DNA from: an uncultured Collinsella sp.
Lineage (GTDB): Bacteria > Actinomycetota > Coriobacteriia > Coriobacteriales > Coriobacteriaceae
Assembly (NCBI GenBank): GCA_958403205.1
Contig: CATXWM010000019.1
Span: 1 to 40,647, forward strand
Length of the DNA stretch: 40,647 nt
Reading direction: 5' to 3'
The notes beneath the pieces are model-generated. The model was not told the DNA's origin. It did not search any database and saw only the letters and a list, made by a program, of their open reading frames with translations. The translations under genes were made by a program, and so were the position numbers. This document shows, in pieces, positions 31,569 through 40,647 of the stretch (position 1 is the first letter of the stretch; every line of letters starts with the position of its first letter).

Positions 31569-32198
31569 TTACCCTCGCAGGTAGGCGATGGCGATCTGCG
31601 TGCGGTTGCGTAGGCCCATTTTGGCAAGGATCGAGCTGATGTGGTTGCGCACGGTGCCTTCGCCCATGTATGCCGTGGCGGCGATCTCCTTGTTGTCGAG
31701 GCCGCGGGCGATGAGCTCGGCGACTTCGAACTCGCGGTCGGTCAGACTGGCGAAGGCTGCGGGCCGGCGGGGCGTGCCCGCCTCGACGTCCGTTCCGTCA
31801 AAATCGATGTCCTCGATTGCCTTGCCCTCGAGCACGCGTTTGCCGTCCATGACCTGCGTCAACGCGGGAGGGATGGCAGCGACGTCGGTTTTAATCAAGT
31901 AGCCGCGCGCGCCCAGTTTGAGCGCCGACACAATGTATTCGTCATCCGAGAATGTCGTCAGAAACACCACGCGCGCCGCAGGGTCGCGCTCGAGGATCTC
32001 GCGCGCCGCCGATAGGCCGTCGCGTCCCGGCATCTGAATGTCGAGCAGCGCGATGTCGGGCGTGTGCTCAGCGTAGAGCGCGACCGCGTCGTCGCCATTG
32101 GCGCCGGTGCCCACCACCTCGATCTGCGGCTGGGCGCCCAGGATAATCTTGAGCGAATCGACCACCAAGCGGTCGTCGTCGACAACGATGAGCCTCAT
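31569..32198 (-). CDS. NarL/LuxR-family response regulator
   Basis: The 209-aa protein has a receiver domain (VVDDDRLV acidic pocket; phospho-acceptor D53 in LLDIQMPGRDG; VFLTTFSDDEYI; switch Lys in YLIKTD) and a C-terminal LuxR-type HTH (LTDREFEVAELIARGLDNKE, then EGTVRNHISSILAKMGLRNR). Its ATG overlaps the kinase stop (ATGA), so the pair is translationally coupled. The natural target is the divergent exporter operon at 33539-36866, by position only. Confidence 0.95.
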   Translation of the reverse strand: MRLIVVDDDRLVVDSLKIILGAQPQIEVVGTGANGDDAVALYAEHTPDIALLDIQMPGRDGLSAAREILERDPAARVVFLTTFSDDEYIVSALKLGARGYLIKTDVAAIPPALTQVMDGKRVLEGKAIEDIDFDGTDVEAGTPRRPAAFASLTDREFEVAELIARGLDNKEIAATAYMGEGTVRNHISSILAKMGLRNRTQIAIAYLRG

Positions 32199-33340
32199 CG
32201 GCCCTCATCTCCTTGCTGTTTGGGAACGGTGGCAAACACGCGCCAGCCGCCGGCGCCGGCACGCGGGCCGGCGGAGAAGGTGCCGCCAAGCGCCTCGATG
32301 CGCTCGCGCATGGAGGCGAGCCCCATGCCCTCCGCAGCGCCGCGGCCGCTTGCTTGGACCCCGCCCGCGCCATCGTCGGTAACGACAAGCTGGTAAAACG
32401 ACGGATGCTCCATGCACCGCACGGTAATGGTTTTGGCATGGGCGTGGCGCATGGCGTTGGAAAGCGCCTCGCGCAGCACCGCCGCAAAGCAGTTGGCGAC
32501 GTTGGCAGGTGCATGCTCGGCCAAAACTTCAAGCTCAATCTGCGGGCCGCCGTCCGAGCGCGCGCCTTCAACAATGCGTTCGAGCTGCACGGAAAGGTCG
32601 ACGGCGTTGTCGTTGAGCGCGTGGACGCTGGTGCGCACAAGCTGGAGCGCCTCGTCAACCGTGCGTTTGACGTCGGCGAAATCGGCGGCAACCCTGGGCT
32701 CGTCGGCGTGGACCACGCGTAGGGCTTCGGCCTGCAGTGAAGCGCGCGTGAGCTGGTGCCCGACGTTATCGTGGATCTCGCGCGCGATGCGGGCGCGTTC
32801 GGCGAGCGTCGCGAACTCGACTTCGTAGTCCTGGCGGTCGGCGAGGTCGCGGTTGCGCGCTTCGAGCGCGAGGGCTCGTTCTTGTAGCTCGTCGCGGGTA
32901 CGGCGCATGCGCTGTTGCTCGCGCTCCAGTTGGGCGGTACGTAGCGATAGCAAGGTGGCGGCAACCGAAAGGATGGCGGTCAGCAGGAGCGTTCGGGTGG
33001 TGAGCGCGCCGCCGCGAAGGTCCGCGACAAGCGCGCAGACAAACACGGCGCCAATCGCCAGCGCGGGCCAGATGCGTTCACGGCGCACGCGTCGCGCGAT
33101 GTCATAGAGGGCGAGAGGCGCAAACGGCACAAACGGCGGCACGACGACGGCCGCGATGATGTAAGCGCAGCTCGCGGCCTCGCTCGCGCGCCGGGTGCGT
33201 TTCCCCTGTGTGACCTCGGCCAGCGAGCTGGCAATAATGCCAAGGCAAAACGCCACAACCAGACGAGCGTCCACGGCAAGACCCATGGCGGCCGCAATAC
33301 AGCACGCCAGCACGATCGATTTGTCGAAAAGCCTGTTCAT
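32195..33340 (-). CDS. Sensor histidine kinase, HisKA_3 (DesK/NarX) type
   Basis: The 381-aa protein has 4-5 transmembrane segments in its first ~135 residues with almost no extracellular domain, so it probably senses something in or at the membrane. A coiled coil (~135-175) leads to the dimerisation helix with H190 (ERARIAREIHDNVGHQL) and an HATPase domain (REALSNAMRHA, DDGAGG, GMGLASMRERIEALGG). ATG 33340 begins MNRLFDKSIV; no ribosome binding site precedes it and a TACAAT box lies 6 nt upstream, so the mRNA may be leaderless. Confidence 0.93.
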   Translation of the reverse strand: MNRLFDKSIVLACCIAAAMGLAVDARLVVAFCLGIIASSLAEVTQGKRTRRASEAASCAYIIAAVVVPPFVPFAPLALYDIARRVRRERIWPALAIGAVFVCALVADLRGGALTTRTLLLTAILSVAATLLSLRTAQLEREQQRMRRTRDELQERALALEARNRDLADRQDYEVEFATLAERARIAREIHDNVGHQLTRASLQAEALRVVHADEPRVAADFADVKRTVDEALQLVRTSVHALNDNAVDLSVQLERIVEGARSDGGPQIELEVLAEHAPANVANCFAAVLREALSNAMRHAHAKTITVRCMEHPSFYQLVVTDDGAGGVQASGRGAAEGMGLASMRERIEALGGTFSAGPRAGAGGWRVFATVPKQQGDEGR

Positions 33341-33346
33341 ACGGGT

Positions 33347-33352
33347 ATTGTA
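33347..33352 (-). promoter_or_regulatory. -10 box placing the kinase transcript start at its ATG
   Basis: On the minus strand TACAAT is followed by ACCCGT and then ATG. Normal spacing puts transcription start at or next to the A of the ATG. The -35 region is weak. Confidence 0.4.
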
Positions 33353-33538
33353 CGCGAAGCCGCGCGTGGTGGAGGGGCCACCCGGAGCAACCGTGACATT
33401 CCTCCCACGCGGCAAAGCGGGGGCACCGGCGGGCCGCGCGACCAAGCCCTACACTCGTGACAAAGCTCACTGGTGCGCGCCGGCGGCTCCTGCGATGATG
33501 CAATCGTACCGGGCCGCAACCAACAGAAGGGCCGCCTC

Positions 33539-34477
33539 ATGACAGATATCGTCCGCGTCGAAAACCTCGTCAAGCGCTACGACGACCTTATCGCGCTCGA
33601 TCACTTTAATCTCAGCATCGCCCCCGGCGAGATCTTTGGCCTGCTGGGCCCCAACGGCTCGGGCAAGACCACGTCCATCAACTGTATCCTGCAGCTGCTT
33701 GCCTACGATAAGGGCACCATCGAGCTGTTCGGCGAGCCCATGACGCCCGCTCGCTACGACCTCAAGCGCCGCATCGGTGTGGTGCCGCAGCAGGTGGCGG
33801 TGTTCGACGAGCTCACCGTGCGCGAGAATATCGACTATTTCTGCAGCCTTTACGTTAGCGACCGTAAGCGCCGCCGCGCGCTGGTGGACGAGGCGATCGA
33901 CTTTGTCGGGCTGGGAGACTTTACCAAGTTTCGCCCCGGCAAGCTCTCGGGCGGCCTGGCGCGTCGCCTCAACATCGCCTGCGGCATCGCGCACAAGCCC
34001 GAGCTCATCTTCTTTGACGAGCCCACGGTGGCGGTCGACCCACAGAGCCGCAATGCCATCCTGGAGGGCATCTGCCGCCTGCGCGACGAGGGTGCCACGG
34101 TGGTGTATACCAGCCATTATATGGAGGAAGTCGAGCAGATTTGCAGCCGCATCATGATCATGGACGGCGGCCGCGTGCTGGCGCAGGGCACCAACGACGA
34201 GCTCAAGCGCATGATTCAGATGGGCGAGCGCGTGACCGTCGAGGTCGGCGCCGTCGAGCCCGCTACGGTCGAGCGACTGCGCGCCCTCGAGCACGTGCTT
34301 TCGGTCGAGCTGTCCGGCGGCGAGCTCGTCTGCGCCTGCGAGGCGAGCCCGCATAACCTGGTCGACATCCTTGACACGCTGCGCGCTGCCGACGTTGCGC
34401 TCGGCCGCGTGTGGAGCGAGCCACCGACCCTCAACGACGTGTTCCTCGAGATCACCGGCCGCGAGCTGCGCGACTAG
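33539..34477 (+). CDS. ABC-2 exporter ATP-binding protein
   Basis: The 312-aa ATPase has Walker A GPNGSGKT (in FGLLGPNGSGKTTS), Q-loop VPQQVAVFDELTVREN, signature LSGGLARRL, Walker B LIFFDEPTVAVDP and the H-loop YTSHYMEE. A C-terminal ~75-residue extension (VEVGAVEPATVERLRALEHV…) is typical of the DrrA/CcmA-type drug or lipid exporters. ATG 33539 has AGAAGGG upstream. It is the first of three genes; the two permeases follow. Confidence 0.93.
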   Translation: MTDIVRVENLVKRYDDLIALDHFNLSIAPGEIFGLLGPNGSGKTTSINCILQLLAYDKGTIELFGEPMTPARYDLKRRIGVVPQQVAVFDELTVRENIDYFCSLYVSDRKRRRALVDEAIDFVGLGDFTKFRPGKLSGGLARRLNIACGIAHKPELIFFDEPTVAVDPQSRNAILEGICRLRDEGATVVYTSHYMEEVEQICSRIMIMDGGRVLAQGTNDELKRMIQMGERVTVEVGAVEPATVERLRALEHVLSVELSGGELVCACEASPHNLVDILDTLRAADVALGRVWSEPPTLNDVFLEITGRELRD

Positions 34478-34486
34478 GGGGCGGCC

Positions 34487-35674
34487 ATGTTCAACACCAT
34501 TATCATTACGGTCAAGACGCTGCTGCGCCGGCCGAGCACGTGGGTGTGGGGCGCTCTCTTTCCCATCGCGCTTTCCACGATGTTTATGTTTATGTTTGCG
34601 AACCTCAGCTCCGACGGCAAGATCGACCCGGTGCCAGTGGCCGTCGTAGCGGATGAGGCCTGGGACGCCTCGACCTTTAAGGATGCGGCGGCTTCGCTTG
34701 CCAAGGAAGGCGACGATCAGCTGCTCGAGATCTACGAGCTCGACGACGCAGCCGATGCGAACCGTGCGCTTAAGGCCGGCGAGGTTGCGGGCATCTATAC
34801 GGTCGACGACGCGGGCGTACCCAAGCTCACACTGCTATCGAGCTACGACAGCTCGCGCGCATCGTCGGTGCTCACCGATCGCAGCATTTTGGAGACGGTG
34901 GCAAGCTCGTATACGCAAAATGCCGAGCTCATGCGCCAGATTGCCCAGGACAATCCGGCGGCGCTCGCCGACCCGGAGGCGGTTGCGCGCGCCCTGTCGC
35001 TCGAGGGCGGCACCCGCCGCGTAAGCCTGACACGCACCACGCCCGACGGCACGGTCATCTACTACTACGCGCTCTTTGGCCTGGTCGCGATGATGTCTGC
35101 CGAGTTTGCCGCCTTGAGCGTCGTCGACCTGCAGCCCAATCTGTCCGGCCTTGGTGCACGTCGCTGCGTGGGCGGTCTTTCCAAGACAGCGTCGCTGGCC
35201 GGCATCTTTGTCGGCTCGTGGCTGGTCTCCTTTGCCTCGATGACGATCGCGATCGGCTACGTGCGCCTGGTCGTGAGCGTCGACTTTGGCGGGCGCGAGG
35301 GGCTGTGTCTGGTGGGCGGTGCCGCTTCCGCGCTTGCCGCCACGGGCCTGGGGCTCTTTGTGGGCACGCTTCCCGTTAAGGGCGGCAAGGCGTCCAAGTC
35401 CGGCATCCTCACGGGCTTTGCTACCACGTGCGCCTTGTTCGCCGGCCTCTACGGCGAGCCGGCGATGGCGCTTGCCGACGACGTCGCCCGCGCCTGTCCG
35501 GCCGAGTGCTGGCTCAACCCCGTCAAGCTTATCTGCGACATGTTCAACCGCCTGTATTTCTTTGAGGACCTGGGTCCCTTTGTCATCCGTGCGGGCGCGC
35601 TGGTCCTTATGGCGCTGCTGTTCGTTGCCGCCGCTACGCTGATCTTTGGAAGGAGCCGCTATGAGCACCTTTAA
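34487..35674 (+). CDS. ABC-2 type permease (first)
   Basis: The 395-aa membrane protein has one N-terminal helix (TWVWGALFPIALSTMFMFMF), a large extracytoplasmic domain (~45-190) and five C-terminal helices starting at VIYYYALFGLVAMMSAEFAA. This is the ABC2_membrane_3/YhgE-like layout. It starts 9 nt after the ATPase gene and overlaps the next gene. The substrate cannot be told; drugs, peptides or lipids are typical. Confidence 0.88.
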   Translation: MFNTIIITVKTLLRRPSTWVWGALFPIALSTMFMFMFANLSSDGKIDPVPVAVVADEAWDASTFKDAAASLAKEGDDQLLEIYELDDAADANRALKAGEVAGIYTVDDAGVPKLTLLSSYDSSRASSVLTDRSILETVASSYTQNAELMRQIAQDNPAALADPEAVARALSLEGGTRRVSLTRTTPDGTVIYYYALFGLVAMMSAEFAALSVVDLQPNLSGLGARRCVGGLSKTASLAGIFVGSWLVSFASMTIAIGYVRLVVSVDFGGREGLCLVGGAASALAATGLGLFVGTLPVKGGKASKSGILTGFATTCALFAGLYGEPAMALADDVARACPAECWLNPVKLICDMFNRLYFFEDLGPFVIRAGALVLMALLFVAAATLIFGRSRYEHL

Positions 35675-36866
35675 GACCGCGCTTCGCATGGCGCTGGCGC
35701 ACCCGTTCTACCTGATCATCTATACGGTGTTCATCTCGCTCATGGGCGTATTTATCGCGGCATCGGTGAGCTGGAACTCGTCGCAGCTCACCGAGTACAA
35801 GCCCTACGATGCCAACGTGATCGTGGTCGACCGCGACGACAGCGACCTTTCGCGTGCGCTTACCAAGCATCTAGGTTCGCGGTTTGACCTGGTCACGGGC
35901 GTCGGCGACGACACGTACGACCTTGCGGACGCGCTCTCCAAGAGCAACAGCGCCAAGGGCAGCGCCGACTGCGTGTTCTTTATCCCGGAGGGGTTTGAGG
36001 ACGACCTCGTTGCAGCCGCCCGCGTGGGGGAGTCCCTGCCCAAGCTCGATGTGACCTACGGTGCCGGCACCATGGCGGCGGCGCTTTCGTCTGCCGAAGC
36101 CTTGCGTTTGATCTCGCTCGCGGGCGCTGCGGCGGCGCTTGAGCCCGCCGCTTCTAACGGCAGCGTCGCCAAGGCCGCCGAGCATGCCGCTGCAAAGCGC
36201 GCGGAGGTCCAGATCGAGCAGGTCAAGGTCGACTCGACTGCTGCTGCCACGCTCGAGTCGTACTTCAACTTTGGCGCGTACGCGATTATCTCGTCGGTCA
36301 TCGTATCGGTGGGATTGGTGTTCTCGGGCATGAACGAGCCCGAGCGCGTGCGCCGCATGGATGCCAGCCCGGTCTCCGAGCGTCAGCGTTCGCTCGCGGT
36401 GTTCGCGGCCGCCGCCGTGCTCACCGTCTGCATTTGGCTCGTGTCGAGCATGATGGGCGTCGTGGGCTTTGCCGGCGCGGTTGCCGAGGTCGGCGCGGGT
36501 CGTGTGTGTCTGGCGCTGGCGGCGACGTTTGCTCTGGCGTGCACGCCGCTGGCCGTTGGCTTTACGCTGTCGAGCTTGGGCGCGCGCGAGGAGCTGCTCA
36601 ACGGCGTGGGCAACTTACTCGGCATGCTCATGACGTTTTTGGGCGGCGCCTGGATGCCGCTGTCGCTCATGGGCTCGGCCGTGCAGACCGCGGCGCATTT
36701 TGTGCCGACGTATTGGGTGAACGACGCGATCGGCAAGGCGCTCGCCGCGGACCTGACGTCCACCGTGCTGGGGGACATCGCCTGCGACCTGGGCGTCACC
36801 GTGCTCTTTGCCGCGGCCATCGCCGCCGTAGGCCTAGCCCTCGCACGCACCAAATCCCACGCCTAG
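35661..36866 (+). CDS. ABC-2 type permease (second)
   Basis: The 401-aa protein repeats the layout of the upstream permease: N-terminal helix (HPFYLIIYTVFISLMGVFIA), extracytoplasmic domain with an Ala-rich helix, then five to six helices ending in CDLGVTVLFAAAIAAVGLAL. The ATG at 35661 lies inside the end of the first permease and has AAGGAG just upstream, so the two are made together and probably form a heterodimer. Confidence 0.9.
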   Translation: MSTFKTALRMALAHPFYLIIYTVFISLMGVFIAASVSWNSSQLTEYKPYDANVIVVDRDDSDLSRALTKHLGSRFDLVTGVGDDTYDLADALSKSNSAKGSADCVFFIPEGFEDDLVAAARVGESLPKLDVTYGAGTMAAALSSAEALRLISLAGAAAALEPAASNGSVAKAAEHAAAKRAEVQIEQVKVDSTAAATLESYFNFGAYAIISSVIVSVGLVFSGMNEPERVRRMDASPVSERQRSLAVFAAAAVLTVCIWLVSSMMGVVGFAGAVAEVGAGRVCLALAATFALACTPLAVGFTLSSLGAREELLNGVGNLLGMLMTFLGGAWMPLSLMGSAVQTAAHFVPTYWVNDAIGKALAADLTSTVLGDIACDLGVTVLFAAAIAAVGLALARTKSHA

Positions 36867-36885
36867 CCACCTAGTCATCGGGTAC

Positions 36886-37073
36886 TCATTGGGGACAGAC
36901 TTAAACGACCAAGAGTGGTCATTGGGGACAGACTTAAACGACTAGTCATCGGGGACAGTCTTTGCCGAACCGCCGGCTTGCCGGTCGGGTTGCCAAGGAC
37001 TGTCCCTGGCTGTCGGGTGGCGAAAGAGTGTCCCTTGCGACTAGTCATTTAAGAACGTCCCCAATGACTAGTC
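36886..37073. repeat. REP-like repeat cluster
   Basis: TCATTGGGGACAGACTTAAA plus CGAC occurs at 36886-36909 and exactly again at 36919-36942. GGGACAGTC (36952) and GACTGTCCC (ending 37006) bracket a GC hairpin (CCGCCGGCTTGCCGG). A reverse-oriented related copy lies at 37039-37073, itself bounded by GACTAGTCATT/AATGACTAGTC. Such GGGGACAGTC/GTCCCC hairpins are familiar as REP-type repeats mobilised by TnpA-REP (RAYT) proteins; none is in the window. Confidence 0.75.
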
Positions 37074-37164
37074 TGAAATAAATCCCAAGCCTCGCCCAAA
37101 AATAGTTCGCCATGGTTTACTATTACCCTCATAAAGTAGTACAAGGCTAACAATGGGGGATAGC

Positions 37165-37878
<714 letters not shown>

Positions 37879-37886
37879 GCGGCGCC

Positions 37887-40553
37887 ATGGCACCTCTCGC
37901 AAAACGTCTCCCGCGCGAGCTGCGCCGCAATATCGGCAAGTACCTGGGCATCTTTTTGCTTATGTGCGGAAGCATCGCTCTCACCTCGGGCTTTTTGCTC
38001 GCAGCGCATTCCATCGGCTGCCTTATCGACGACATGCGCGATGCGTACACGATTGAGGACGGCCGCGTGACCACCTCCTTCGAGGCTACCGACGATCAAC
38101 TCAAGGCCGCCGTGGACGCGGCTGGCGACGTCGGCGGCGTTACGCTCTACAAGAATTTTTCCATCGACGCCATCATCAAAAAGGCGACCGGCGACGACGG
38201 CACCAAGCGCACACTGCGCACCTATGCACACCGCACCGAGGTCGATATCGCGTCCTACTGCGAAGGCAAACAGCCCAAGGCGGACGACGAGGTGGCCATC
38301 GACCGTGTCTTTGCCACCAATAACAACCTGTCCGTGGGCGATAAAGTCGAGCTCGAGGGTCGCACCTACACCATCTGCGGCATCATAACCCAGCCCGATA
38401 GCCAGGCGCTGTTCCTCAACAATTCGGACTTTACGGTGAACACCATCACCTATGGCGTGGCCGAGGTCGCCGACGCCGGCTTTGCCGCGCTCGAGGATGC
38501 CGGCGGCGCGCCTGCCTACACGTACTCCTTTACCTTTACCGATCGCGACCTCCCCATCGCGGATCGCATCGATGCGGAGCAGGATATGGTCGAGGCGCTG
38601 ACCGATGCCGATGCGCGCGTGGATGACCTCATCGACGCCGATTCCAACCAGGGCATTGGCTACGCGCGCGACGACGTAGACGGCGACTCCATGATGTGGA
38701 CGACGTTGCTCGACATCATCATCGTGATCATGGCGTTTGTCTTTGTGGTCCTTACCGACGCCACCATCGAGGAGGAGAGCGCCATCATCGGCACGCTGCT
38801 CGCCAGCGGCTATCGTCGACGCGAGATCGTGCTGCACTACCTGGCACTTCCCGCCATAGTGGGCGTGGTCGCGGCGCTTTTGGGCACTGCACTCGGCGTT
38901 GTGTTCTTTACCGAGCCCATGCGCAGCCTCTATTACGGATCGTACAGTCTGCCGCCCTTCCAGGTGTACTGGAGCTGGGAGATCTTTGTGAAGTGCGCCG
39001 TGGTTCCCGCCGCCGCGCTCATCCTCATCACGCTGGTGGGTCTGCTCCGCAAAATGGGCAAGACGCCGTTGCAGTTCCTTCGTCACGAAGCGAGCGGCAA
39101 GTCGGGTACCAAACGTGGTATGCAACTGCCGGAGCGCATGGGTTTTGTTTCCCGCTTCCGCTTGCGTATCTTCCTGCGCAATCTGGGCAACTTCGCCACG
39201 CTCTTCGTGGGCATTGCGTTTGCCTCGCTGCTGCTGCTCTTTGGCCTGGCGATTCTGCCCACGATGACGCACTACGCGGACAACCTCGAGACAAGCCTGG
39301 TCGCCGAGCACCAGTACACGCTCAAGGCGCCGCTGGAGCTCGAGGGCACTGCCGAGGAGCGCGAGCAGTGGTCAGCACTCGAGCGCTTGCAGTCGGTTGA
39401 CGGCGCGCTGCTTTCCGCCGCCCAAGATGCCGATGACGAGCTTGACGACGCGGCCGATGCGGCGCAGACGGCAGCCGATGCCGCGACCGCATCTCCGTCT
39501 GCCGAGAGCCTGACCGCGGCGCAGGATGCGCTTACCAAGGTCCAGGACAAGAAGGATGCGCTTTATGCGCGCCTCGATGACCTTGCCGATATCCTCGGCT
39601 GCAACCGCGACGAGGCTATCGACCTGATTGACAAGGCCTCTAAGATCGACACCGACAACGACGACATTCACCCGGTCAACACGATTGACAACGGCGCGGG
39701 CGCAATCGCGCAGGCCGAGAAATATGCCGTTTACCAGCTGCAATACGACCGCGGCGATGGTAATGGCGAGGAGACGATTTCTGTCTACGGCATCTCGCCC
39801 GTTTCGCGCTACTGGAAAGGGCTGGACGTCGGCGACGGACGCGTCGTCTTTGGCGGTGGCTTGCTCAACAAGTTTGGCTGGAGCGAGGGCCAGAAGGTCA
39901 CGCTCATCGACAAGTACGAGGGTGAGTATTATTCCCTTGAGTACGCGGGCAAGGACTGTGCCTGGGGCTCCAAGTCGGACATGAATATCTATATGAGTAT
40001 CGACGACTTTAATGAGCTGTTCGACAACGACGCCGCCTACTTTAACGGCTACGTGAGCAACGAGAAGCTCAACCTCGATGCTCGTTACTTTGCCGGCGAC
40101 ACCACGCCCGACGACATGCGCGCCGTGGGCGACCAGTTCATCGGCATGATGAGCAAAATGATCGGCATGATGGTTGGACTTGCGGTGTTCATCTTCCTGC
40201 TGTTTATGTACCTGCTGACCAAGGCGGTGATCGACCACAGCGCCCGTTCGATCAGCTACATGAAAGTCTTTGGCTACCGCGATAGCGAGATCTCGCATCT
40301 GTACATCCGCTCGATCACGTTGTGCGTGGCAGCGTCGCTCGTGCTGAGCCTGCCGGTCATCATTGGCTCGCTCACGGCCATCTTCCGCTCGATGCTGCTC
40401 GCCTACAACGGCAATATCGAGATCTACGTGCCCACTTGGTCCATGGCTGCATGCGTCGGTATTGGCTTTGCGACCTACCTGGTCGTGGCGCTGCTGCACA
40501 CGCGCTCCATCAAGCGCGTCAGTCTGGCCGAGGCCCTCAAAGTCCAAGAGTAG
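37887..40553 (+). CDS. FtsX-like (MacB-type) ABC permease
   Basis: The 888-aa permease has an N-terminal helix (KYLGIFLLMCGSIALTSGF), an extracellular domain (~55-270), three helices (TLLDIIIVIMAFVFVVLTDA, VVAALLGTALGVVFF, VVPAAALILITLVGLL), a fourth (ATLFVGIAFASLLLLFGLAI), a second extracellular region that includes a coiled coil (~505-570, DDELDDAADAAQTAADAA…), and three C-terminal helices. The two FtsX cores both have the post-helix motif of the type GYRRREI / GYRDSEI. It resembles antimicrobial-peptide or lipoprotein-type transporters; no two-component genes flank it directly. Nine nt separate it from the ATPase gene. Confidence 0.88.
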   Translation: MAPLAKRLPRELRRNIGKYLGIFLLMCGSIALTSGFLLAAHSIGCLIDDMRDAYTIEDGRVTTSFEATDDQLKAAVDAAGDVGGVTLYKNFSIDAIIKKATGDDGTKRTLRTYAHRTEVDIASYCEGKQPKADDEVAIDRVFATNNNLSVGDKVELEGRTYTICGIITQPDSQALFLNNSDFTVNTITYGVAEVADAGFAALEDAGGAPAYTYSFTFTDRDLPIADRIDAEQDMVEALTDADARVDDLIDADSNQGIGYARDDVDGDSMMWTTLLDIIIVIMAFVFVVLTDATIEEESAIIGTLLASGYRRREIVLHYLALPAIVGVVAALLGTALGVVFFTEPMRSLYYGSYSLPPFQVYWSWEIFVKCAVVPAAALILITLVGLLRKMGKTPLQFLRHEASGKSGTKRGMQLPERMGFVSRFRLRIFLRNLGNFATLFVGIAFASLLLLFGLAILPTMTHYADNLETSLVAEHQYTLKAPLELEGTAEEREQWSALERLQSVDGALLSAAQDADDELDDAADAAQTAADAATASPSAESLTAAQDALTKVQDKKDALYARLDDLADILGCNRDEAIDLIDKASKIDTDNDDIHPVNTIDNGAGAIAQAEKYAVYQLQYDRGDGNGEETISVYGISPVSRYWKGLDVGDGRVVFGGGLLNKFGWSEGQKVTLIDKYEGEYYSLEYAGKDCAWGSKSDMNIYMSIDDFNELFDNDAAYFNGYVSNEKLNLDARYFAGDTTPDDMRAVGDQFIGMMSKMIGMMVGLAVFIFLLFMYLLTKAVIDHSARSISYMKVFGYRDSEISHLYIRSITLCVAASLVLSLPVIIGSLTAIFRSMLLAYNGNIEIYVPTWSMAACVGIGFATYLVVALLHTRSIKRVSLAEALKVQE

Positions 40554-40580
40554 TCGTTTAAGAACGTCCCCAATGACTAG
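40552..40580 (+). repeat. 29-bp repeat overlapping the permease stop codon
   Basis: AGTCGTTTAAGAACGTCCCC plus AATGACTAG matches 37043-37071 at 28 of 29 positions in the same orientation. Its first two bases are part of the TAG stop at 40551-40553. The two copies bracket the ABC gene pair. The remaining 67 bases to the window end hold no feature I can name. Confidence 0.75.
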
Positions 40581-40647
40581 GTTCCGTACTTGTGTTAGCG
40601 CCGGGCGATTTTAGCCGCTAATAGTCAAACTATTTTGACCAATCCCG

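Overview
The window is GC-rich, gene-dense bacterial chromosome. The gene content (Ech-type hydrogenase, fused ECF ATPase, FolP-FolK fusion, LPXTG-anchored pilin-repeat adhesin), the codon use and the many palindromic intergenic repeats suggest a Coriobacteriia gut anaerobe, most likely Collinsella. That assignment is inference from protein character; there is no rRNA here to confirm it.

Layout. 1-410 is the 5' part of an NfnA-like ferredoxin-NADP reductase subunit. 785-5930 (minus strand) holds housekeeping genes: pth, prs and glmU, each with its own terminator where visible. Between pth and prs sits a 375-aa protein with a Vsr/DUF559-like nuclease-type C-terminus, bracketed by two ~200-bp inverted-repeat (MITE-like) elements. 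6124-9378 (plus) is an ECF vitamin/metal uptake operon: EcfT, a fused double ATPase and an S component; the ATPase linker contains what looks like an in-frame repeat element. 9528-14687 holds xth, a Sir2 deacetylase whose catalytic His is replaced by Arg, folP-folK with a large disordered insertion, a degenerate biotin-ligase-like gene, and coaX. An initiator tRNA with good promoter and terminator lies at 14884-14960, followed by a striking array of four palindromes of exactly 55 bp (15050-15358). 15501-17531 is an old-yellow-enzyme/enoate-reductase-type oxidoreductase, and 17972-18376 an orphan IS3 OrfA-like double-HTH protein.

18558-24199 encodes a membrane-bound group 4 (Ech-type) [NiFe] hydrogenase: a fused EchA-EchB membrane subunit, then EchC, EchD, EchE and EchF, tightly packed. 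24668-30964 encodes a 2098-aa surface protein: signal peptide, VWA domain, about ten Spy0128/FctA-type pilin repeats and an LPTTG sortase anchor. Both of its flanks carry members of one palindromic repeat family with a shared core and variable, perfectly paired arms.

31569-33340 (minus) is a NarL/DesR-type response regulator and histidine kinase, divergent from an ABC-2 exporter (33539-36866). 37165-40553 is a MacB/FtsX-like ABC system flanked by near-identical 29-bp direct repeats.

How the parts fit: the hydrogenase and NfnA-type enzyme fit a fermentative ferredoxin/H2 economy; the ECF system imports a micronutrient; the adhesin and exporters are surface and stress functions. No rRNA, CRISPR, phage or complete IS was seen. 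The most unusual content is the set of structured intergenic repeats (at least five families) and several enzymes with altered catalytic or domain architecture.
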